DNA from: Hyphomicrobiales bacterium
GTDB taxonomy: Bacteria; Pseudomonadota; Alphaproteobacteria; Rhizobiales; Rhizobiaceae
Length of the DNA: 64,000 nucleotides
Direction of reading: 5' to 3'
NCBI GenBank assembly: GCA_900472575.1
Contig: UCIV01000023.1
Span: forward strand, 1 to 64,000
The notes under the pieces were generated by a model that worked only from the letters and a program-made list of their open reading frames with translations, made no database searches and had not been told where the DNA came from. This document shows, one piece after another, positions 59,189-64,000 of the stretch (the stretch's first letter is position 1; every line of letters starts with the position of its first letter). Made by a program: the position numbers and the translations under genes.

Positions 59189-59238
59189 ATGCCGAACGGC
59201 ATTTTTACGTTGACATTCCGAATGGCATAATCTAAACG
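59189..59238 (+). promoter_or_regulatory. Rightward promoter with two operators (site D)
   Basis: TTGACA (59210-59215) with operator ATTCCGAATGGCAT (59215-59228) just downstream and ATGCCGAACGGCAT (59189-59202) just upstream; centres 26 bases apart. The -10 is poor (CTAAAC or TAAACG near 59232-59238). Points toward the tRNA, sigma factor and nucleotide genes. Confidence 0.75.
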
Positions 59239-59764
59239 TCACTCATCCCGAATTGATCGGGAAGCCTGGCGCCGATGACGCGCATGGACAGGCAGAGTTA
59301 AGCCCGAACTGGGCAACGTTGTGTGCCGAACACGCGAATTGTTGAAGCCTTTGGTGGAGCATCGCGTGACCAACCCACCCCAGCACTTCCGATCCGGGAG
59401 TCGATACTGGGACGCCCGCCACGCCGTCCACAATCGGGGGGTTGAGTGGCGTACGCTGATAGGCCGGCGGAAGGTGTGGGTCCGATTTGCCCGAATGGGC
59501 ATCCGAGGAGGGGGAGCGGCCTTATCAACCGTTCGCGCTTGCTGGGGGTGATAGCCCAGCGGCACCCCGCGAGAAGGCTGGATGACTTTGTCGTTCAAGA
59601 CGGCCTCTAAATGTCCACGAACGGCGGAATTCTAGGCGATGTGTTGGGTGAGGGATGGGATCCTGAGCTGAGACAAACGCGACAAGGTGTGGTCCCGTGC
59701 CGAATATCAGTCAGTATCCCAAACTGGCGAACGGGAAGAGAATGTTTCGCTCGAAGGAGCACGT
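59239..59764. other. Leader or non-coding region before the tRNA
   Basis: No frame has good composition or a ribosome site; the plus frame 59321-59551 is possible but weak. The segment would be the transcribed leader from site D. Confidence 0.4.
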
Positions 59765-59841
59765 TGCAGGGTGGAGCAGCCCGGTAGCTCGCTAGGCTCA
59801 TAACCTAGAGGCCGCAAGTTCAAATCTTGCCCCTGCAACCA
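59765..59841 (+). tRNA. tRNA with CAT anticodon, initiator-like (fMet type)
   Basis: The 77 bases fold into a full cloverleaf: acceptor TGCAGGG/CCCTGCA, D stem GAGC/GCTC, anticodon stem CTAGG/CCTAG with CTCATAA loop, T stem GCAAG/CTTGC, and encoded CCA. A11-T24, the D-loop and the T-loop match initiator tRNA. But base pair 1-72 is T-A (initiators have a mismatch) and the 29-41 pair is A-T rather than G-C. So it is an initiator-derived tRNA that may have changed role. Confidence 0.93.
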
Positions 59842-60072
59842 ATAATTCGAGGCAGCCGGCACCGCGTGTGTGTGACTGGCGCCTTGATCGAAGGGCGGCG
59901 GCCAAGAGGCTGCTTTGACCGAGCGGGAAGGCAACCGTACTGGAACTGACCAGTGGATACCGCCGCAGATAGCCGGTTGCACGGCTGCCGCCCTTCACTG
60001 TGAGACAGGCACTCGCTTCGGCTGGGTGCTTCCGACAAATCAAATGTCCAATCAATTAGGAATGCACTCAGG

Positions 60073-60732
60073 ATGGCCGCTGACTTATTTCTGCGCGTCG
60101 ATAAACAACCGTTCCTGACGAAAGAGCAGGAGGAAACGGCATCAACGGATCTCCTCGTTCTGTCACATGGCCGATTGGTCGTGAGGATGGCTCGGAAGTT
60201 CTCTCGATATGGCATCGACTTTGATGACCTGGTTCAGGAGGGCAATCTCGCTCTGATGACTGCGGCCGAGAAGTTCGAGCCGGCAATGGGTTATCGATTT
60301 TCGACATATGCGCACTGGTGGATTAGCCAACGGATGCGAGAGACGGTGATGACCTTTCATTCGGTCGTGAGAACTCCGTCGACACCCAGGAACAAGGCGA
60401 CGTTCTTCAAACAGCGCCCGTATCACGACATCAGTACAGAGGCGACCGTCTCGTATGATGGCATCACGATCGGAGAGACGCTGATTTCAGATGATCCACG
60501 GCCGGACGAGCTCGCAGAGCGGTTGGTTGATGGTGAGAAGACCTCCAAGGCGATACGGCGGTCAATGCGCGTCCTCACGTCGCGCGAGCGGACCGTAATC
60601 CAAAGCCGATACCTGACCGAAAAGCCTCTGACGCTGGACACCCTTGGCACTCAATTCGGGGTTTCGAAGGAACGAGTTCGACAAATCGAACTGAGCGCGC
60701 TGGCGAAACTTCGTGAAAGCCTGGTGATTTGA
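60073..60732 (+). CDS. Sigma-70 family factor (RpoH-like)
   Basis: The 219-residue protein has regions 2.1-2.4 at ~45-105 (DFDDLVQEGNLALMTAAEKF, YRFSTYAHWWISQRMRE) and region 4 at ~165-217 (LTSRERTVIQSRYL, FGVSKERVRQIE). Region 1.1 absent and region 3 short, like RpoH/group 3 sigma factors. Probably directs host polymerase to phage promoters outside this window or to the dyad-bearing units. One base of overlap with the next gene. Confidence 0.9.
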   Translation: MAADLFLRVDKQPFLTKEQEETASTDLLVLSHGRLVVRMARKFSRYGIDFDDLVQEGNLALMTAAEKFEPAMGYRFSTYAHWWISQRMRETVMTFHSVVRTPSTPRNKATFFKQRPYHDISTEATVSYDGITIGETLISDDPRPDELAERLVDGEKTSKAIRRSMRVLTSRERTVIQSRYLTEKPLTLDTLGTQFGVSKERVRQIELSALAKLRESLVI

Positions 60733-61175
60733 TGAGGATCGACGACATCATTGATGCGCTGAAGGCGCTGCAGGACGGCGAGAACCTTAATCGCCGCTCC
60801 ATCGAGATGTTCATGGCGGCCGAGCTGCTCGGGCATGAAAAGTTTCAGATATGGACACGGCACGATCCATTCGGCTCGATCACTGCGGATCTATCGCGCG
60901 CCCGCCGGCTGTTCAAATTGGCCTTTCCGGGGTGGCTCTACCGGCTCTGCTAATGCAGCGTCGGCGATGACGCATGGGTCATCCCAGATTTCAATGATCC
61001 TGAACACGGAGAGGCGCTTCAAACGCGCTTCCCTGATGCCCTCCGCGATCCTGTCGAATGGTTCGGGACGGACGTGGATCTTCGCCCATCGGGCCGGCCT
61101 GCTTTGGCGCTCTGCATCTCGATGCTGATCGCGAAGAAGAAAATCAATGAAATGGAGACGCCTTCGAATGGCTGA
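60732..61175 (+). pseudogene. Phage protein interrupted by an in-frame TAA
   Basis: The frame from ATG 60732 stops at TAA (60951-60953) after WLYRLC. It continues in the same frame for ~73 codons with sound composition (DDAWVIPDFNDPEHGE, GTDVDLRPSGRPALALCIS), ending eight bases inside the next gene's start, the overlap style of this genome. The original protein was probably ~147 residues; a sense codon such as CAA, GAA or AAA became TAA. Recent nonsense mutation, sequencing error or stop-codon readthrough are the options. Confidence 0.75.
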
Positions 61176-61812
61176 AACTGATAACTCCGCGTTGCGGGAC
61201 AAGCTCGCCGAACACCTCGAGACAGAGCTCAATTCGGCATATGACTGCGATCGCGTTTGGGAAGCTTGGTTCGTAGGAACAATGTCCCATCGCGACTTCT
61301 CCGCGGTCAATGACAGGCTTGATGAGATCGTTGAAGGCGTCGCGGCTGTCGTGGAAGCGAACGAACCGCAACGGATTCAGCACCTTCTAGAGGCCAATAA
61401 TCGGTATCTGAACCGGGCTCGTGTTTCCGAGGGCTGTGAACGCGCAGCTCGTGACAAACGACAAGACGCGATGCTGTCGTGGGCTCGCGAGACATTCGGC
61501 AATATCGAAGGCTGCGATCCTGTATCGCTTGAGGAGCGCGCCCGCAGGTTTTTGGAGGAGGCACTTGAGCTTGTTCAGGCATGCGGCCTGGATGACGAAA
61601 TGGCGACGAGGGTGAAGGACCGCGTCTATTCACGCGAGCCTGGCGATGTTCGCAAGGAAATCGGTCAGTCCTCTATGACGCTTTCGATACTGGCTGAAGT
61701 GCTGGGCGAGTCCGTCGCTCAATGCGAAGTTGATGAATTCGATCGCGTCCAGTCGAAATCGAAAGCGCATGTCGAGGCCCGCCATCGTGCAAAGATGGAG
61801 GAGGGGATTTGA
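61168..61812 (+). CDS. MazG-like NTP pyrophosphohydrolase
   Basis: From ATG 61168 the product has 214 residues. The N-terminal ~100 residues are helical and unassigned. The C-terminal half has ERARRFLEEALELVQACG (E-x-x-E) and DVRKEIGQSSMTLSILAEVLG (E-x-x-D-like, with Ser replacing some acids), the all-alpha NTP-PPase layout. Cleans nucleotide pools or lowers host alarmone/dUTP. Confidence 0.75.
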   Translation: MAETDNSALRDKLAEHLETELNSAYDCDRVWEAWFVGTMSHRDFSAVNDRLDEIVEGVAAVVEANEPQRIQHLLEANNRYLNRARVSEGCERAARDKRQDAMLSWARETFGNIEGCDPVSLEERARRFLEEALELVQACGLDDEMATRVKDRVYSREPGDVRKEIGQSSMTLSILAEVLGESVAQCEVDEFDRVQSKSKAHVEARHRAKMEEGI

Positions 61813-62399
61813 CCGACCTTCAGGCAATGAAAGACGCGAGCATTCGTCGCATCAAAGGGCCAACGATTCTTCTCGGCTCAGGCACCTATTTCGACTTCGA
61901 ATCTCCTGAGACCAGTGAGCTGACTATTGAGGATGTTGCCTATGGTCTCGCATTCGCTTGCCGGTTCGCTGGACAGTGCGTCAGCCGACTGACGGGTAAG
62001 CGAGTATATTATTCTGTCGCAGAGCACTGTGTTCGGATGAGTTATGCCGCGGAGCCCAGGCTCGCAATACAGGCTTTGATGCACGAGCTGGGCGAGTCGA
62101 CATGTGGGGATATGACAGGACCACTGAAGTCGATCTGCCCCGACTACAAGTCCGTCGAAAAGCGCTGCGAAGCGGCAGCCCTCCAATCGTTCGGGATCGA
62201 GAAGACGGATCCGGACGAGATCAAGCTTCTCGATCTTCGGATGCTCGCCACAGAACGACGCGATCTGATGCGCTGGAATGGAGAGGAGTGGGATTGGACT
62301 AAGGGCGCCCAGCCGTTTGAGTTTGACATAATACCATGGTCACCACCTGAGTTAGCTGCCGAACGCTTTCTGGATCGATACTGGGAGTTAACGGCGTGA
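61809..62399 (+). CDS. HD-domain (YfbR-like) phosphohydrolase with altered motif
   Basis: In the 196-residue product, TTG overlaps the previous stop; the next in-frame ATG is residue 7. YYSVAEHCVRMS gives the first His; the signature reads ALMHELGESTCGDMTGPLK where the family has H-D-A-x-E; a final D follows at KLLDLRMLATE. The His-Asp pair is His-Glu, which may weaken metal binding. Family members hydrolyse dNMPs. Confidence 0.75.
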   Translation: MTDLQAMKDASIRRIKGPTILLGSGTYFDFESPETSELTIEDVAYGLAFACRFAGQCVSRLTGKRVYYSVAEHCVRMSYAAEPRLAIQALMHELGESTCGDMTGPLKSICPDYKSVEKRCEAAALQSFGIEKTDPDEIKLLDLRMLATERRDLMRWNGEEWDWTKGAQPFEFDIIPWSPPELAAERFLDRYWELTA

Positions 62400-62839
62400 A
62401 CTGGGATCAATATTTCATCAAAATGGCCCAGCTGGTGTCGTCGAAGAGCAAAGATCGATCGACGCAGGTTGGTTGCGTCATCGTTGGCCCTCAAAATGAG
62501 GTTCGATCGACGGGATTCAACGGGTTCCCCCGAGGGATCGACGACACGGTTGCTGATCGGCACGAGCGACCGGCGAAATACAAGTGGACAGAACACGCCG
62601 AGCGAAATGCCATCTACAACGCAGCCCGCGCCGGCACCTCGACCGATCGCTGCCGGATCTATGTTCCTTGGCTGCCTTGCACTGACTGTGCCCGCGCGAT
62701 CATTCAGGCAGGTATCACTGAGGTGATCGGAGTTGATGCCGATCTCGACAATCCTCGGTGGGCCGAAGACTTCGCTCTGGCCAAGTCGATGATGGAAGAG
62801 GCTGGTGTCACCGTCCGCTTTGTTGCGGAGGAGTGCTGA
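62396..62839 (+). CDS. dCMP deaminase
   Basis: The 147-residue product's GTG start overlaps the previous stop. Zinc and catalytic motif TEHAERNAIYNA (His, Glu) and PWLPCTDCARAI (two Cys) are intact. FNGFPRGIDD and STQVGCVIVG match phage dCMP deaminases. Supplies dUMP to ThyX. Confidence 0.92.
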   Translation: MNWDQYFIKMAQLVSSKSKDRSTQVGCVIVGPQNEVRSTGFNGFPRGIDDTVADRHERPAKYKWTEHAERNAIYNAARAGTSTDRCRIYVPWLPCTDCARAIIQAGITEVIGVDADLDNPRWAEDFALAKSMMEEAGVTVRFVAEEC

Positions 62840-63057
62840 TGGATTGGTTCCAGATCATCGGCATCGTCGCAACCTATGTGGTTGGCACATTCTTCGCCGG
62901 GTACGCCGGTTTCTTCGTTACCTATGGCATCCAGGCAATTTTCCGGATGAATGACAGCCTGGCTGCGATCGCTGCACCGGCTTTTGTTGCAATCGTCATC
63001 TGGATACTCGGCGCCGTCGGCGGCCTGATGCTTTTCGGAGCTTTGATAGCGCAATGA
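62839..63057 (+). CDS. Small membrane protein
   Basis: The 72-residue product's ATG shares one base with the previous stop. Two membrane helices: FQIIGIVATYVVGTFFAGYA and FVAIVIWILGAVGGLMLFGA. Unknown. Confidence 0.7.
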   Translation: MDWFQIIGIVATYVVGTFFAGYAGFFVTYGIQAIFRMNDSLAAIAAPAFVAIVIWILGAVGGLMLFGALIAQ

Positions 63058-63629
63058 ACATGCATGACTTTGAATTCGGTGACATCATCGAGAACGGCTG
63101 GGCCTCGAACGACAACCCAACGAAGCGGGGCGTTTTCATCCGATACATTCATCGCTCAGGCAAGCTTAACCCGGGCAAGCATGCTGTAATCCGCTTTGAT
63201 AGTGGCGGCCTTGGCGAATTTCGCATCGACATGGAGGCCAAGCTGACGAAGATCGGCACGGTTTTCGATGAGCGAGATGCCGAGATTGCCCGGCTCAAGG
63301 CCGCGATGTTCGGAACCTACGCGACCATCTACCTTGACGGCCGGAATGAACATGGCTCGTTCGTTCAGGCAGCATATCCGCGTGGTTTTGAGCCAGATAT
63401 CGGCGATCTGGATCAACAGGCAGAGAGCATTATCCAGGAAGCCGAGAAATTAGGGTTCTCGATCGGCAACCTCGTCTGGGCCGAATTTGCCTTTGTAGCG
63501 GCACAGAGGGGAGAATACGGCGCCGTCGAGTTGGCGGAGTATTTCGAGTTCAAAGGCATCAACTTCGAGATGAGCAAAGCGGTCAATGCTTCCTTCTCGT
63601 TCGAGCCCGCCGATGATTGCTCTCGATAA
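63054..63629 (+). CDS. Unknown alpha/beta protein
   Basis: The 191-residue protein has a beta-rich first half (FEFGDIIENGW, GKHAVIRFDSGGLGEFRIDM) and a helical second half. ATGA coupling with the membrane gene. No recognised family. Confidence 0.6.
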   Translation: MNMHDFEFGDIIENGWASNDNPTKRGVFIRYIHRSGKLNPGKHAVIRFDSGGLGEFRIDMEAKLTKIGTVFDERDAEIARLKAAMFGTYATIYLDGRNEHGSFVQAAYPRGFEPDIGDLDQQAESIIQEAEKLGFSIGNLVWAEFAFVAAQRGEYGAVELAEYFEFKGINFEMSKAVNASFSFEPADDCSR

Positions 63630-63981
63630 GGTTGTCGCTGGTGCCGTCTTTGAGCGACTGCATCCGTTTACGTGGGCCAGGGGCTATCTCAGCAGCAGGC
63701 CTAACGACTACGTCGAGCGCTGGCGGCCAGGCGCGCATGAGAGCATCGAGACGCAACCCGGATACTTCAAGCCGGTCTGCCACGCTGAGGGGATCATTCG
63801 GCACACGATCGTCTCAGTCCATAAACCGCCGGGCTATCAGGAGCGCGTGTTTTTCCTGCGCCATTACTACGATCCGGAGGAGGACTTCGTTGCTCCTCCG
63901 AAACTTCACCATCTGGTGACAAGAGCGTTTCGACGCGAGGTTGAACGCCATCAAACTGACTATGAGATCCAACCGCTATGA
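63613..63981 (+). CDS. Unknown protein
   Basis: From ATG 63613 (inside the end of the previous gene) the product has 122 residues. LDKVVAGAVFERLHPFTWARG and HKPPGYQERVFFLRHYYDP; His- and Arg-rich C-terminus. Unknown. Confidence 0.6.
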   Translation: MIALDKVVAGAVFERLHPFTWARGYLSSRPNDYVERWRPGAHESIETQPGYFKPVCHAEGIIRHTIVSVHKPPGYQERVFFLRHYYDPEEDFVAPPKLHHLVTRAFRREVERHQTDYEIQPL

Positions 63982-64000
63982 TCGTCTGGAACTGGTCAAT
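63978..64000 (+). CDS. Start of a coupled gene, cut by the window end
   Basis: ATG 63978 overlaps the previous stop (ATGA), and the frame reads MIVWNWS before the edge. Shows that the rightward operon continues. Confidence 0.5.

Noticed and set aside
59707..59982. Minus-strand frame containing DLNLRPLGYEPSELPG
   Set aside because: This is the antisense translation of the tRNA at 59765-59841, a well-known false protein.
1..64000. CRISPR array or integrase/plasmid replication genes
   Set aside because: No regularly spaced direct repeats, no tyrosine or serine recombinase motifs and no RepABC or ParAB-like products were found.

Overview
The window looks like the early and replication half of a temperate phage, prophage or phage-plasmid of an alphaproteobacterium, most likely a Rhizobiales host. 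The evidence is a phage-type gene set: RecT with a PD-(D/E)XK exonuclease, a DnaB-like helicase and a TOPRIM primase, sliding clamps, ThyX, a dNMP kinase, dCMP deaminase, MazG-like and HD proteins, Gp37/Gp68, ORF6N, RuvC-like and HNH proteins. Genes are packed with 1-, 4- and 8-base stop/start overlaps, and there is an immunity-like region. The host assignment rests on a CtrA-like DNA-binding protein, a GcrA-family protein, a PrtN-type activator and a BrnA-type antitoxin. I see no capsid, tail, terminase, integrase, RepABC or ParAB gene, so the structural half and the decision between integrated and extrachromosomal lie outside the window.

Layout. 1-4.6 kb: a long inverted repeat, a Doc toxin operon and a lone ~1,100-residue nuclease-like protein (accessory or host-flanking DNA). 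4.9-6.0 kb: two secreted proteins. 6.4-25.0 kb: one leftward operon for recombination, nucleotide metabolism and a first sliding clamp. 25.0-27.5 kb: control region with three HTH regulators. 27.5-42.5 kb: rightward operon with a secreted TAXI-like protein, CtrA-like and GcrA-like regulators, two DNA methylases, HU, RuvC-like, SNF2-like helicase, primase and DnaB-like helicase. 42.5-56.3 kb: mostly leftward operon of small unknown genes plus a second sliding clamp, a DUF4942 methylase and a DUF932 protein. 57-59.2 kb: small membrane proteins, HNH and a small HTH. 59.2-64 kb: rightward set with an initiator-like tRNA, a sigma factor, MazG-like, HD and dCMP deaminase genes, continuing past the end.

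Two regulatory layers stand out. First, nine copies of a 14-bp palindrome (consensus ATKCCRWWYGGMAT) occur in groups at four intergenic places, 25.24, 27.15, 56.36 and 59.19 kb. At each, one copy lies between a TTGACA/TTGACT -35 box and the -10 region, and these promoters point into the four main transcription units. The two divergent HTH genes at 27.1-27.5 kb share an almost identical recognition helix, as expected of a CI/Cro-like pair acting on those sites. Second, within 43-56 kb nearly every non-coupled leftward gene is preceded by a 14-bp dyad TGCCA-N4-TGGCR, immediately 5' of its Shine-Dalgarno sequence and often after a GC hairpin. It is absent from the other operons as far as I can see, and is the best candidate here for an undescribed system.
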